Positions 1-7,863 of a DNA stretch of 64,000 nt are shown in pieces. The notes under the pieces are model-generated. The model made no database searches and had not been told where the DNA came from. It saw only the letters and a program-made list of their open reading frames with translations. The first letter of the stretch is position 1. Every line of letters begins with the position of its first letter. Origin of the DNA: DASQUK01 sp963813485 (GTDB lineage Bacteria > Actinomycetota > Acidimicrobiia > Acidimicrobiales > VFJN01); contig CAWEZE010000004.1 of assembly GCA_963813485.1 (NCBI GenBank), positions 62,001-126,000 of the forward strand. Reading direction: 5' to 3'. The position numbers were made by a program, and so were the translations under genes.

Positions 1-259
1 GACCGCCCAGCAGGCCTCCCAGGGAGCCGACCGCCTCGGCCATTGCGGGGCTGGACATGTGGGCCTCGAGGGCCGCCTCATCGGCGTACAGCTCCGTCAA
101 CCAGATGCCGGCCGGGTCGGCCGTGTCGGCGTAGAGGACGTACTGCAGGGTCCCCGGCTCCGACTCGGCGGCGTCCACGAGCCGACCGAGGGCGGCGATG
201 GCCTCGTCACGCTTGCCCTCGGCGGCGGTGAGCCTGGCGATGTAGGCGACTTCGGACAT
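1..259 (-). CDS. Antibiotic biosynthesis monooxygenase (ABM) family protein, partial
   Basis: The start is ATG at 259 and the gene runs off the left edge, so about 86 N-terminal residues are visible. The protein opens with MSEVAYIARLTAAEGKRDEA and continues with a stretch about a loss over time being scored per residue pair, typical of the small dimeric ferredoxin-like ABM fold: the segment LQYVLYADTADP followed by IWLTELYADEAALEAHMSS. ABM proteins are often quinol or heme-related monooxygenases or small sensors, about 95-110 aa long. The substrate cannot be inferred. No signal peptide is seen. It may be cotranscribed downstream of the J-domain gene, 31 bp away. Confidence 0.75.
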   Translation of the reverse strand, partial: MSEVAYIARLTAAEGKRDEAIAALGRLVDAAESEPGTLQYVLYADTADPAGIWLTELYADEAALEAHMSSPAMAEAVGSLGGLLGG

Positions 260-290
260 GGGGCGGAACCCTAGATGAGACTCGCCGAAA

Positions 291-839
291 TCACCGCCCT
301 GGCCGGCGGGCCATGGCCCGCAGGGGCGCGAGGACGAACAGTCCGGCCGCGACGATGAAGGCGCCCGCGGCGAACGCCATCAGCGTCGGGGCGGTGAAGA
401 AGATCGCGGCCACGAACAGGCCCACCGCCCCGAGCAGCATGGCGGGCGGCATGATGGCCCACCAGCCCTGGAGCGCCCTCGTCTGCGCGATGGGCCTGCC
501 GTCGGCCAGGTCGGCCCACTCCTCCGCCGTGAGGCGGGCGTCGGGATCGATCGGCCAGTGGTCGCCGTCGGGCGTCCACCGCGTGTATGTCGGCGGCGCC
601 GCGTCCGGCACTACGAACTCCGCCTCGGGGGCGCCCCCGGCCAGGGCCCGGTCGTAGCCGGCGCGGCGGACCGGGTCGCCGAGCACGGACCACGCGACGT
701 TGAGCGCCCGCATGCGGGCGGCGTCGCCACCGGCGTCGGGATGGTGGTCGCGCGCCGCGGCCCGGTACGCGGCCCGGACCTCGGCTGGCGTGGCGCTGGT
801 GGGAACGCCGAGCACGTCGTAGTGGCTGGGCAGCGGCAC
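291..839 (-). CDS. J-domain protein with C-terminal membrane hairpin
   Basis: A GTG start at 839, two bases after the ygfZ stop, gives 182 aa. Residues 5-65 form a J domain: HYDVLGVPTSATPAEVRAAY, then an HPD tripeptide (DHHPDAGG) needed to stimulate DnaK ATPase. There is no Gly/Phe-rich linker, zinc finger or substrate-binding domain, so this is a class III (DnaJ-C type) co-chaperone. The C-terminal 60 residues contain two hydrophobic segments (around IMPPAMLLGAVGLFVAAIFF and LMAFAAGAFIVAAGLFVL), which would anchor it in the membrane. Tight spacing suggests translation coupled to ygfZ. The chaperone role comes from the family; the client is unknown. Confidence 0.85.
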   Translation of the reverse strand: MPLPSHYDVLGVPTSATPAEVRAAYRAAARDHHPDAGGDAARMRALNVAWSVLGDPVRRAGYDRALAGGAPEAEFVVPDAAPPTYTRWTPDGDHWPIDPDARLTAEEWADLADGRPIAQTRALQGWWAIMPPAMLLGAVGLFVAAIFFTAPTLMAFAAGAFIVAAGLFVLAPLRAMARRPGR

Positions 840-841
840 CG

Positions 842-1741
842 TCAGCCCATCGGCAGGTCGACGACGGTGACCGGCAACGCCGTCCCACCGCCGCGCACCT
901 CGGCGGCGGCCGGCGGCGCCACGCTCCGGCGGACGTAGGCCAGCGCCACGGCTCGATCGGTGCCCGGCGCCGGGGCCGCCGAGGTCACCATGCCGACCTC
1001 GGCCCCGTCGACCACCACGGGCGCGCCCACGGTGGGGAGCTCCCCGGCGTCGACGACCAGTCCGCGAAGGCGGCGGGGGACATGGCCGCCGCGACTGTCG
1101 ATGCGGGCGACCAGCTCCTGGCCTGTGAAGCAGCCCTTGGTGAAGCTGACCGAGGCATCGATGACCCACTGGCCGGCCTCGGCGGGAATGGTGGCGTCGG
1201 TCAGCTCGGCATCCATGCGGGGCACGCCCGACCGGATCCGCAGGCTCGCGTACGCCGACGCGTCGGCCTCGGGTATCCCGGGGGGCGGTTCGACGCCCGG
1301 GCCGAGCAGGTCCACGCCGTCGACACCCGGCCACCCGGCCGGAGCCACCAGCGCGTCCTCCCCGGCGCCGGCGGGGACGGCCGCCGCGGCCCCCGGACCC
1401 CGGAGTGCGACCGCTCGCCAGTCGAGCGAGTCGACGTCGGCCTTGGTGCGGAGCAGGAACCGCCGCAGGCGGGCCGTCAGGGCGTCGCCGCGTCCCTCGT
1501 CGACGTCGAGGACCACCTCGTCCGGCGCGGTGCGGGTCACCCGGACCCAGGCGTCGACCTTGCCGTTCGGCTGCAGCACGAACGAGCGGGCGCTGGACCC
1601 CACGGCCAGCGCCTCGATGTCCTGGCTGAGCTGGCCCTGCAGGTAGTCGACCGCGTCGGGCCCCGCCACCCTGACGACGTCCCGGCCCTCGGGGAACCAT
1701 CCCAGGACGGTGCGGAGGTCGATGGGGCCATCACCGGGCAT
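842..1741 (-). CDS. ygfZ: Folate-binding YgfZ/GcvT-like protein (Fe-S cluster maintenance)
   Basis: 299 aa from ATG 1741. The reading frame stays open further upstream to 1942, but that stretch covers the repeat element at 1842-1962 and lacks family similarity. The C-terminal half carries the YgfZ signature KGCFTGQELVARIDSRGGHV. The N-terminal part (VVRVAGPDAVDYLQGQLSQD) is the GcvT-like folate-binding fold. Family members help assemble or repair Fe-S enzymes using tetrahydrofolate. It lies downstream of trpE on the same strand, separated by a structured repeat. Confidence is high for family and moderate for the exact role. Confidence 0.9.
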   Translation of the reverse strand: MPGDGPIDLRTVLGWFPEGRDVVRVAGPDAVDYLQGQLSQDIEALAVGSSARSFVLQPNGKVDAWVRVTRTAPDEVVLDVDEGRGDALTARLRRFLLRTKADVDSLDWRAVALRGPGAAAAVPAGAGEDALVAPAGWPGVDGVDLLGPGVEPPPGIPEADASAYASLRIRSGVPRMDAELTDATIPAEAGQWVIDASVSFTKGCFTGQELVARIDSRGGHVPRRLRGLVVDAGELPTVGAPVVVDGAEVGMVTSAAPAPGTDRAVALAYVRRSVAPPAAAEVRGGGTALPVTVVDLPMG

Positions 1742-1841
1742 GCGGCAAGTCTGGCACCGTACGGCGAACCCCGGTCCCGTCAGCGCCGGGGCCCGGTGTG
1801 GTCCCTGGCGTCCGGCAGAACCATGGGGAGGCTCAGGAGCC

Positions 1842-1962
1842 GAGCGGATAGGGCGGTTCGTGCAGCCTACGCGTGGGAATTTGGCGGTCGACGGCCAGCT
1901 CCACGGCTCGGCTCCCCGGGAACACTGACCACCATGAGCCAAGAGGACGTGCCTATCCGCTC
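1842..1962. repeat. Structured intergenic element, copy A
   Basis: About 120 bp between trpE and ygfZ. The ends GAGCGGATAGG (1842-1852) and CCTATCCGCTC (1952-1962) are perfect inverted complements, and the pairing continues imperfectly outward for about ten bases each side. A second helix overlaps the left arm: GGAGCCGAGC (1836-1845) pairs perfectly with GCTCGGCTCC (1906-1915). The two pairings share 1842-1845, so they exclude each other. A homologous copy lies at 54612-54739, and the right end is repeated at 20772-20799. The element reaches the trpE stop codon at 1969-1971. It could be an RNA or a MITE-like DNA element. Confidence 0.75.
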
Positions 1963-1968
1963 AGGTCC

Positions 1969-3606
1969 TCAGTCGCCGGTCGGAACCGCCGTCGGCGGGG
2001 TCGACCGGCCACGCCGGGCCGCCGTCATCCGGCGCGCCGCGGGCACGGCGGCGAGCAGTGCCCGGGCCTTGTTGCGGCACTCGAGGTCCTCGTGCTCGGG
2101 CACCGAGTCGGCGACGATTCCGGCGCCGGCCTGGACCGACGCCCGGCCGTCGTCGTCGATGACCATGGTGCGGATGGCGATCGCGGTGTCGATGTTGCCC
2201 GAGAAGTCGATGTAGCCGACCACGCCGGCGTACGGCCCCCGCTTGGTCGGCTCGAGCGCGTCGATGATCTCCATGGCGCGCACCTTGGGGGCACCCGACA
2301 CGGTGCCGGCGGGCAGCGTGGCCCGCAGCACGTCGATGGCAGTGCGGCCCTCGGCCAGCTCGCCCGACACCTGCGAGGTGAGGTGCATGACGTGGCTGTA
2401 GCGCTCCAGCGTCAGGTACTCGTCGATCTGCTCGGTGCCGAAGCGCACCACCCGCCCGACGTCGTTGCGGGCCAGGTCGACGAGCATGACGTGCTCGGCG
2501 ATCTCCTTGGGGTGCTCACGCAGCTCGGCGGCCAGGCGGGCGTCGTCCTCGTCGGTCGTCCCGCGACGGCGCGTGCCGGCGATCGGTCGGGAGATCACCC
2601 GCCCGTCGGTCAGCCGCACCATGGGCTCCGGCGACGCCCCCACCAGCGTCAGCCCGCGTGCCCCGCTCCCACGGCCGCTCGGGCCATGCTCCCCGCTCCC
2701 ACGGCCGCTCGGGCCATGCTCCCCGCTCCCACGGCCGCTCGGGCCGGGTTGCCGCACGAAGTACATGTACGGGCTGGGGTTGACCTGGCGCAGTACCCGG
2801 TAGACGTCGAACGGCTCGGCGTCGAGGTCGAAGTCGTAACGCTGGGACAGCACCACTTGGAAGATGTCGCCGGCCAGGATGTGCTCGCGAGCGACCTCCA
2901 CCGCCCTGGCGAACAGATCGGTCCCCATGGTGGATCGCACATCGGGCAAGGGATCGTCGGCTGCCGGCGGCTCGACAAGGGGCTCGTCGACCGGGCGCGC
3001 ACCATCGGCCGCCAGCTCGTCGAGCCGGACGACGGCACCGTCGTAGAGCCCATCGAGCTGGCCCTCGGTCGCGTCGTCGGGGACCACGACGTTGTCGATC
3101 AGGACCACTCGCTGGCGCCAGTGGTCATACGCGGCCAGCTGGCCGATGACAGAGACGACGGCATCGGCGTGGCCCAGGTCGTCGGGGGGCACGTCGGGCA
3201 AGCGCTCGACCTCGCGCACGACGTCGTAGCCGAGATAGCCGAGGACGCCGCCGTGGAGGGGGGGCAGGTCCGGGAGCGTCGGTGCCCGCCACACCCGCAG
3301 AAGCTCCTCGAGTGCCGCCAGGATCCCCCGGTCGCAGGGGACCGAGGGCGGCACCCAGCCCGCCACGTCGATCGTGCGGCCCCGAGCCGTCAGCGTCGCC
3401 AGCGGGTTGCGGCCGATGAACGACCAGCGGCTCCAGCGGGCCTCGCCATGCTCGACCGACTCCAGCAGGAAGCCGGTCCCCTGACCCACGAGCCGGGCAT
3501 AGGCGGCCACTGGAGTGGTGAGATCGGCCAGCAGCTCGCGCCACACCGGAATGACGGTGTGGTCGCGGGCCAGCGACCGGAACTGGTCGCGGGACGGGTT
3601 GATCAC
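1969..3606 (-). CDS. trpE: Anthranilate synthase component I
   Basis: 545 aa from a GTG at 3606 that overlaps the hisI stop (GTGA). The longer ATG at 3714 lies inside hisI and is not needed. It makes anthranilate from chorismate with glutamine-derived ammonia from TrpG, the first step of tryptophan synthesis. Visible hallmarks: the N-terminal region (LVGQGTGFLLESVEHGEARW), ISRPIAGTRRRGTTDEDDA, DLARNDVGRVVRFGT, LPAGTVSGAPKVRAMEIID, and the C-terminal QAGAGIVADSVPEHEDLECR. An unusual Gly/Ser/Arg-rich loop, near residues 288-318 between SPYMYFVRQP and LTLVGASPEPM, is encoded by a 30-bp tandem repeat. hisI-trpE coupling is common in actinobacteria. trpG is not in the window. Confidence 0.96.
   Translation of the reverse strand: MINPSRDQFRSLARDHTVIPVWRELLADLTTPVAAYARLVGQGTGFLLESVEHGEARWSRWSFIGRNPLATLTARGRTIDVAGWVPPSVPCDRGILAALEELLRVWRAPTLPDLPPLHGGVLGYLGYDVVREVERLPDVPPDDLGHADAVVSVIGQLAAYDHWRQRVVLIDNVVVPDDATEGQLDGLYDGAVVRLDELAADGARPVDEPLVEPPAADDPLPDVRSTMGTDLFARAVEVAREHILAGDIFQVVLSQRYDFDLDAEPFDVYRVLRQVNPSPYMYFVRQPGPSGRGSGEHGPSGRGSGEHGPSGRGSGARGLTLVGASPEPMVRLTDGRVISRPIAGTRRRGTTDEDDARLAAELREHPKEIAEHVMLVDLARNDVGRVVRFGTEQIDEYLTLERYSHVMHLTSQVSGELAEGRTAIDVLRATLPAGTVSGAPKVRAMEIIDALEPTKRGPYAGVVGYIDFSGNIDTAIAIRTMVIDDDGRASVQAGAGIVADSVPEHEDLECRNKARALLAAVPAARRMTAARRGRSTPPTAVPTGD
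2661..2745. repeat. 30-bp tandem repeat, 2.8 copies, in frame inside trpE
   Basis: Three units start at 2661, 2691 and 2721. The first two are identical over 30 bp and the third over its 25 bp. Each holds the palindromic core GGCCGCTCGGGCC, or GCCCGAGCGGCC on the other strand. Translated on the trpE strand it gives GPSGRGSGEH repeats. The same core occurs in frame in the yyaL-type gene (38122-38146), in ileS (52367-52378) and in the gap at 39898-39927, so this looks like a dispersed palindromic element that entered a TrpE surface loop and then duplicated. Confidence 0.9.
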
Positions 3607-4031
3607 GGCGCTTGGCCGAATCCGGAGACCGGATCGGTCGTCTGCCGACCGGCCGCCCCTCCGGAACCGGATCCGAACGCCCGGAAAAAGCACGAGCGCT
3701 CGCCGGTGTGGCACGCCCCGCCGCCCTGCTGGTCAACCACGAACAGCAGCACGTCGCCGTCGCAGTCATACCGGGCGGACCGCACGTACTGGACGTCGCC
3801 CGACGTCTGGCCCTTGCGCCAGACCTCTTGGCGGCTGCGGCTCCAGAACACGGTGCGGCCCTCGGCCAGCGTGAGCCGAAGCGTCTCGGCGGTCATCCAG
3901 GCCAGCATCAGCACCTGACCGGAGGCGTGGTCCTGCACGATGGCGGGCACCAGCCCGTCAGCGTTGTAGCGGACCTGTGCCAACTGCTCGTCGGTCGCCT
4001 CGATCGACGTCGCTTGGGGCGTGGCCGGCAC
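3603..4031 (-). CDS. hisI: Phosphoribosyl-AMP cyclohydrolase
   Basis: 142 aa. This zinc- and magnesium-dependent cyclohydrolase opens the adenine ring of PR-AMP in the third step of histidine synthesis. Seen: VLMLAWMTAETLRLTLAEGR, the motif TVFWSRSRQEVWRKGQTSG, and the metal- and substrate-binding YDCDGDVLLFVVDQQGGGAC followed by HTGERSCFFR. There is no HisE (PR-ATP pyrophosphatase) domain, so it is the monofunctional form. The short Ser/Gly tail after the conserved core is not typical. Its stop overlaps the GTG of trpE by the GTGA arrangement, implying translational coupling. Confidence 0.96.
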   Translation of the reverse strand: MPATPQATSIEATDEQLAQVRYNADGLVPAIVQDHASGQVLMLAWMTAETLRLTLAEGRTVFWSRSRQEVWRKGQTSGDVQYVRSARYDCDGDVLLFVVDQQGGGACHTGERSCFFRAFGSGSGGAAGRQTTDPVSGFGQAP

Positions 4032-4078
4032 CGGGCCATGGTACGGCCCGGCCTACGCGTGGCAGAACCCGAATCCGG

Positions 4079-5050
4079 TCACGGGGCGCCGACCGACGTG
4101 ATGGAGACGGTGCTGTCGGGCTCCGCGATCGAGTCGGAGTCGCAGTCGGTCGAGAACTGGATCGTCTTCTGGTTGTCGCCGGCCAGCCCCGCCTCGACGC
4201 TCCGCCGCGCCTCCTCGAACGTCGCGCCGGTCTCGTCGGGAAATTGGTCGTAGGCGGGGAACTCGCCCGTGAACGCGATGTCGATGTTCTGGGCGCTGAA
4301 CCCGTTCCGCAGCAGATGGTCGCGGATGCCCGCCGCCAACAGCTCGTCCAGGCCGATCCGCTCGGCGGCCAGCCTGATGCAGGCGGGGTTGAGCGTGGCC
4401 AGCTGGCCGATCTTGAGGACGTTCTCGGCCGTGCCGACGTTGAGGTTGGTGAGGCCGAGAGTCATGCCGTCGACGGCCTTGGTCAGGATGCTCTCCGACT
4501 CCTCGGGCTCGAAGACGAACGCCCCCGTCGAGTAGGTGCCGTCCTCGAGGAACACGCGCGTCCCCTTCTCGATGGGCAGGCCGCCCGCCTCCGATACGCG
4601 CCCATCCTCGACCGTGAACGTCACCGGCTCGCGAAGCTGCTCCACCCGTTCCTGCACGAAGACGTTGGCCCTGGGGATCGTCACCGTCACTTCGTTGTCG
4701 TTCGACACCTCGATGTCGGGCAGGTCCTCGACCCGGAACTCCAGCAGGCCCGGCACCTGAGCCGGGAAGACGTCGGTGTAGATGTCCTGCGTCCGGCCCA
4801 GGATCTCGATGTCGTGCGTGACCCTGAGCTCGACGTTGTTCTGGACGGCCATGAGGCCGAGCGTCGTCTCGAGCTCCGAAGCCGGGAACACCAGCCGGCT
4901 GTTCACGCCCCGGCCCTCCTCGGACTCGTTGAACCCGAACTGATCCGAGCAGTAGCCGATGCCCAGCGCGGCGACACCCACGGCAGCCACGGCGGCGATC
5001 GCGGTCCTGACTCGACCGCCGCGCCTCAGCCGCCTCTCGTCACGTCGCAT
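4079..5050 (-). CDS. Membrane-anchored exported protein of unknown function
   Basis: 323 aa. A basic N-terminus (RRDERRLRRGGRVR) precedes one hydrophobic segment at about residues 16-35, then a long extracytoplasmic region. The middle part alternates strands (TLGLMAVQNNVELRVTHDIE; LPDIEVSNDNEVTVTIPRAN), resembling the pattern I associate with DUF4230-like proteins, but that link is tentative. The C-terminal part around ACIRLAAERIGLDELLAAGI and LLRNGFSAQNIDIAFTGEF resembles the same region of the protein at 5792-6760. It sits tail-to-head after a peptidoglycan-binding gene on the same strand, 26 bp apart. A cell-envelope role is inference. Confidence 0.6.
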   Translation of the reverse strand: MRRDERRLRRGGRVRTAIAAVAAVGVAALGIGYCSDQFGFNESEEGRGVNSRLVFPASELETTLGLMAVQNNVELRVTHDIEILGRTQDIYTDVFPAQVPGLLEFRVEDLPDIEVSNDNEVTVTIPRANVFVQERVEQLREPVTFTVEDGRVSEAGGLPIEKGTRVFLEDGTYSTGAFVFEPEESESILTKAVDGMTLGLTNLNVGTAENVLKIGQLATLNPACIRLAAERIGLDELLAAGIRDHLLRNGFSAQNIDIAFTGEFPAYDQFPDETGATFEEARRSVEAGLAGDNQKTIQFSTDCDSDSIAEPDSTVSITSVGAP

Positions 5051-5076
5051 GTCACACCATCATTGCCGGATCGGCG

Positions 5077-5625
5077 TCAGTCCGTCGGCGGCAAGGACGA
5101 GGAGCCACCGCCGGTGGTCGCCGACGACGACGGACCGCTGACGCAGTCGGTGCCCCCCGACGTCGACGTCGTGGGCCAGCGCATTGCCTCGAGCGTTGCC
5201 GGACCGTACTCGCCGTCGGCCGTGACCCCGGCCCGTTGCTGCACGTCCATCACGGCCGCGGCGGTCTGGGGGCCGTACTCGCCGTCGACGGCCACGTCCT
5301 CGCGATTGCATCGCGTCAGCGCGTCCTGCAAGACGACGACCGCGTCCTCCGACCCCCGCCCCACGGACATTCCACACGTGCTCGAGGCCGACGAGAAGAG
5401 GTTCGTGTCGCCCGGCACCCGTATGGGCTCGGAGTCCACGTCGATGACGACCACGCCGTCGCACGTCGGCAGCCCGTCGCTCGTGCTCGTGCTGTCACTC
5501 GTGCTCGTGCCGTCGCTCGCGTTCGCCTCGTCGCTTGTGCCGAAGTCGAAGTCACCGTTGCCAGCGATACCGTTCGCCGACGCGAGGGCCAGAAGTCCGA
5601 ATACCACCAGAATGAGGACTCCCAT
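5077..5625 (-). CDS. Exported peptidoglycan-binding (PG_binding_1) protein
   Basis: 182 aa from ATG 5625. The frame is open further upstream, but this start has an excellent ribosome binding site (GAAGGAGGGAGCCACC directly before ATG) and begins a signal anchor, MGVLILVVFGLLALASANGI. A low-complexity Ser/Thr/Asp linker follows, encoded by repeated short units near 5480-5530. The C-terminal domain has two half-repeats, VAVDGEYGPQTAAAVMDVQQ and VTADGEYGPATLEAM, matching the three-helix PG_binding_1 fold that binds the cell wall. The tail is Ser/Gly/Thr-rich. No catalytic domain is present. It is probably an operon with the 4079-5050 gene. Confidence 0.75.
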   Translation of the reverse strand: MGVLILVVFGLLALASANGIAGNGDFDFGTSDEANASDGTSTSDSTSTSDGLPTCDGVVVIDVDSEPIRVPGDTNLFSSASSTCGMSVGRGSEDAVVVLQDALTRCNREDVAVDGEYGPQTAAAVMDVQQRAGVTADGEYGPATLEAMRWPTTSTSGGTDCVSGPSSSATTGGGSSSLPPTD

Positions 5626-5791
5626 GGTGGCTCCCTCCTTCGTCGCGTTCCCCTGTAGGTGTACCCCCCCAACCGCAACTCGTGTCAACGGAACGTGCGA
5701 TGGGTAGCACCACTGCGAAGGAATTTGGGTTGTTGCCACACTGCGCGCGCAAATTGTCACGATTCGTGGCGACAGGGAGCGAGGGAGACCG

Positions 5792-6760
5792 ATGTCCGCG
5801 CACGATCATGACGCCCGAACCGGCGGGTGGCGCCGGTGGCTCGCCCCTGGCGGGCGGATCGTTCCGGCGCTGGCCGTCGTCGGCGCCGGTGCCATCGTGC
5901 TCGCCGTCATCAACTGGGGGATCATCGATCTCCCTGACTGGTTCGGCGGCGGCCGGAGCGATCCCGCCCCCCGGGGCTCGGTGATCTACGAGGGGCAGGA
6001 GGCCAAGACCGCGTCCGAGAACTTCCTCGTCGACATCGGCGACGGCGAGGCAGTCGTGGCGGTGCAGGCCAAGCAGAACTGGGACCGGTCCGGGTGGATC
6101 ATCAACGGCGACTTCCAGTCGACCAACGGAACGTCGAGCGTGGCGGATCCGCAGGATGGTGACTCGCCCGCCCGCTTGGCTGTCAAGGTGGACTACTGCG
6201 CCGACGGGACGATCACCACGACGGAGACGCACCGCGGCGACGAGCCGGTGACGTCGATCAGGTTCGCGATGGGCCGGCTCTACGTGTGCGACGCGACGCT
6301 GGAGCACACCTCCGCCAACGATTCGGCGTTCAAGCAGGACGACACGCCCAACGAGTTCCACGGCTCGTTCGTCAGCTTCGTGGCCGACGCCGCCGAGGCC
6401 ACCGCCGCCGCCTCGGCCTGCCCGACCGACGAGCTCGCCAAGTACCGGACGAGCGAATACCGCGCGTTCGTGCGCGAGCAGCTGGCCGAGCGGTTCCGTC
6501 TCCCGGTCGCCAATGTCGAGGTCGCCGCCGGGCATATCGGCGGGTCGGACGACGCGACCCAGCGGGAGCTGCGGGCGGCACTCGAGAGCTTCGCCAACAA
6601 GCGGGACCCTGACGACCCCTCCAAGACGTACGACGCGCTGACAATCCAGTACCTCAGCGGCGATGGCGAAGCGGTGACCGACTCCTGCTACCAGGACGCC
6701 GGCGACCGCGCGCTGGACGACCTGGGCACCGTCCGCGCCCCCGATCCCGACGCCGACTGA
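5792..6760 (+). CDS. Membrane-anchored exported protein of unknown function, possible paralogue of the 4079-5050 product
   Basis: 322 aa. Cytoplasmic basic N-terminus, then one membrane segment (IVPALAVVGAGAIVLAVINW, about residues 23-42), then an exported domain. The domain contains VDIGDGEAVVAVQAKQNWDR, YCADGTITTTETHRGDEPVT and a helical C-terminal part, ACPTDELAKYRTSEYRAFVR followed by EQLAERFRLPVANVEVAAG. That helical part lines up by eye with ACIRLAAERIGLDELLAAGI...NIDIAFTG in the 4079-5050 protein. It is divergent from the peptidoglycan-binding gene, sharing a 166-bp intergenic region. Function unknown. Confidence 0.65.
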   Translation: MSAHDHDARTGGWRRWLAPGGRIVPALAVVGAGAIVLAVINWGIIDLPDWFGGGRSDPAPRGSVIYEGQEAKTASENFLVDIGDGEAVVAVQAKQNWDRSGWIINGDFQSTNGTSSVADPQDGDSPARLAVKVDYCADGTITTTETHRGDEPVTSIRFAMGRLYVCDATLEHTSANDSAFKQDDTPNEFHGSFVSFVADAAEATAAASACPTDELAKYRTSEYRAFVREQLAERFRLPVANVEVAAGHIGGSDDATQRELRAALESFANKRDPDDPSKTYDALTIQYLSGDGEAVTDSCYQDAGDRALDDLGTVRAPDPDAD

Positions 6761-6836
6761 TCCGGGGCGCCCGTCGGTCTGCGGCCCGCCGCCGAAGCGC
6801 CGGCTTGCGGTAGTCGGGCCCGCCGGCCGAGGCGCC

Positions 6837-7196
6837 CTACAGGTACAGGCCCGTCGAGGCCTCGCCCAATCGGGTCGACGCCACCGCGTGCACGTCACGC
6901 TCGCGCAGGATCACGTAGTCGTCGCCGCGGACCTCGACCTCGTAGCGGTCCTCGGGCGCGAACAAGACGTGGTCGCCCGCCTGCATGGCGCGCACGTTCG
7001 GGCCGACGGCCACAACCTCGGCCCAGGCCAACCGCTTGGACGTCTGGGCCGTGGCCGGGATGAGGATGCCGCCCGACGACCGCCGCTCGCCCTCCGCACC
7101 CGCTATGCGCACCAGCACCCGATCGTTGAGCATCTTGATGGGCAGCTTTTCTGTCGCGGTGCCGTCGTCGGCGGTCACCGTGGCGGGATCCGGCAC
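6837..7196 (-). CDS. GroES-like co-chaperonin, solitary
   Basis: 119 aa. The GroES fold is clear: IKMLNDRVLVRIAGAEGERR, the mobile-loop region SSGGILIPATAQTSKRLAWA, EVVAVGPNVRAMQAGDHVLF, and the end APEDRYEVEVRGDDYVILRE. It is longer than a usual GroES (about 95-100 aa) because of an N-terminal acidic extension and a short tail (STRLGEASTGLYL). There is no groEL next to it, so it may be a second, specialised co-chaperonin. The mobile loop that would contact GroEL keeps the GGI hydrophobic tripeptide. Confidence 0.88.
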   Translation of the reverse strand: MPDPATVTADDGTATEKLPIKMLNDRVLVRIAGAEGERRSSGGILIPATAQTSKRLAWAEVVAVGPNVRAMQAGDHVLFAPEDRYEVEVRGDDYVILRERDVHAVASTRLGEASTGLYL

Positions 7197-7266
7197 AGGA
7201 ACGACGCTAGCGGCAGCCGGCGGCGACCGACGACTCTGCCGCGCCAGCGCCGTGGCCCGTGCTCGC

Positions 7267-7845
7267 TCAGGGGCGGACGCTGCCTCCGGAACGCCAGTAC
7301 TCGCCCGCGGCCCGGTCGAGGAACCCCTCGTCGACCAGGAATCGCCGCAGCGAGGCGACGTCTTCGTGGAAGCGGCGCAGGATGGCGTTGACCTGGCGCT
7401 CCGAGTAGCGGGAGCCGACGTCGAACTCCTGCGCCAGTCGGTCGAGGACCACGAGCTTGCGCGCCCGTTGCAGGGGGATCTGCGTCAGCCGGCCACCCCG
7501 GAGGTAGCGGCGCAGGATGCGCGCGTCGTCCTCGGGCACGTCGTCGGTGGGGTCCGGGGCCGGGCGCTCGGGAGCCGCCGCCATGGCCGCCAGCCGGAAG
7601 GCCTCGCCCAGCAGCACGTGCTCACCTCCGTCGCTGCGGACCACCAGGTCGCCGGCCACCAGCCGGGCCAATGCGGTGACGGCCCGGCGTGACGTCAGCC
7701 CCGTCGACGCCCGCACCTCCTCGAGCGTCGACCCGCCCAGCACCAGAGCGGCGAACACGCGACGCCGGTCGTCGTCGGCCAGGAGACCGACGATGGCGCC
7801 GGCGTCCGGCACCGGGGCGGCTTGGTCTTCGCCGGGGTCGGCCAC
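7267..7845 (-). CDS. HTH regulator with DUF2087 domain
   Basis: 192 aa. Residues 15-85 look like an ArsR-type winged helix (VGLLADDDRRRVFAALVLGG; STGLTSRRAVTALARLVAGD). The C-terminal half matches DUF2087: LRGGRLTQIPLQRARKLVVL, RYSERQVNAILRRFHEDVAS and LRRFLVDEGFLDRA, ending with the usual YWRSGG. This architecture is known as a transcription regulator of uncharacterised target. It lies 18 bp beyond the hisF stop on the same strand and could be the last gene of a hisHAF transcript. Confidence 0.85.
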   Translation of the reverse strand: MADPGEDQAAPVPDAGAIVGLLADDDRRRVFAALVLGGSTLEEVRASTGLTSRRAVTALARLVAGDLVVRSDGGEHVLLGEAFRLAAMAAAPERPAPDPTDDVPEDDARILRRYLRGGRLTQIPLQRARKLVVLDRLAQEFDVGSRYSERQVNAILRRFHEDVASLRRFLVDEGFLDRAAGEYWRSGGSVRP

Positions 7846-7863
7846 GTCCGGGAGGCTAGGGCG

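Noticed and set aside
2661..2745. CRISPR-like array
   Set aside because: Units are contiguous with no spacers and are in frame in trpE.
1873..3918. Long plus-strand ORF of 681 codons
   Set aside because: It is the complement of trpE and hisI, with no protein-like pattern of its own.
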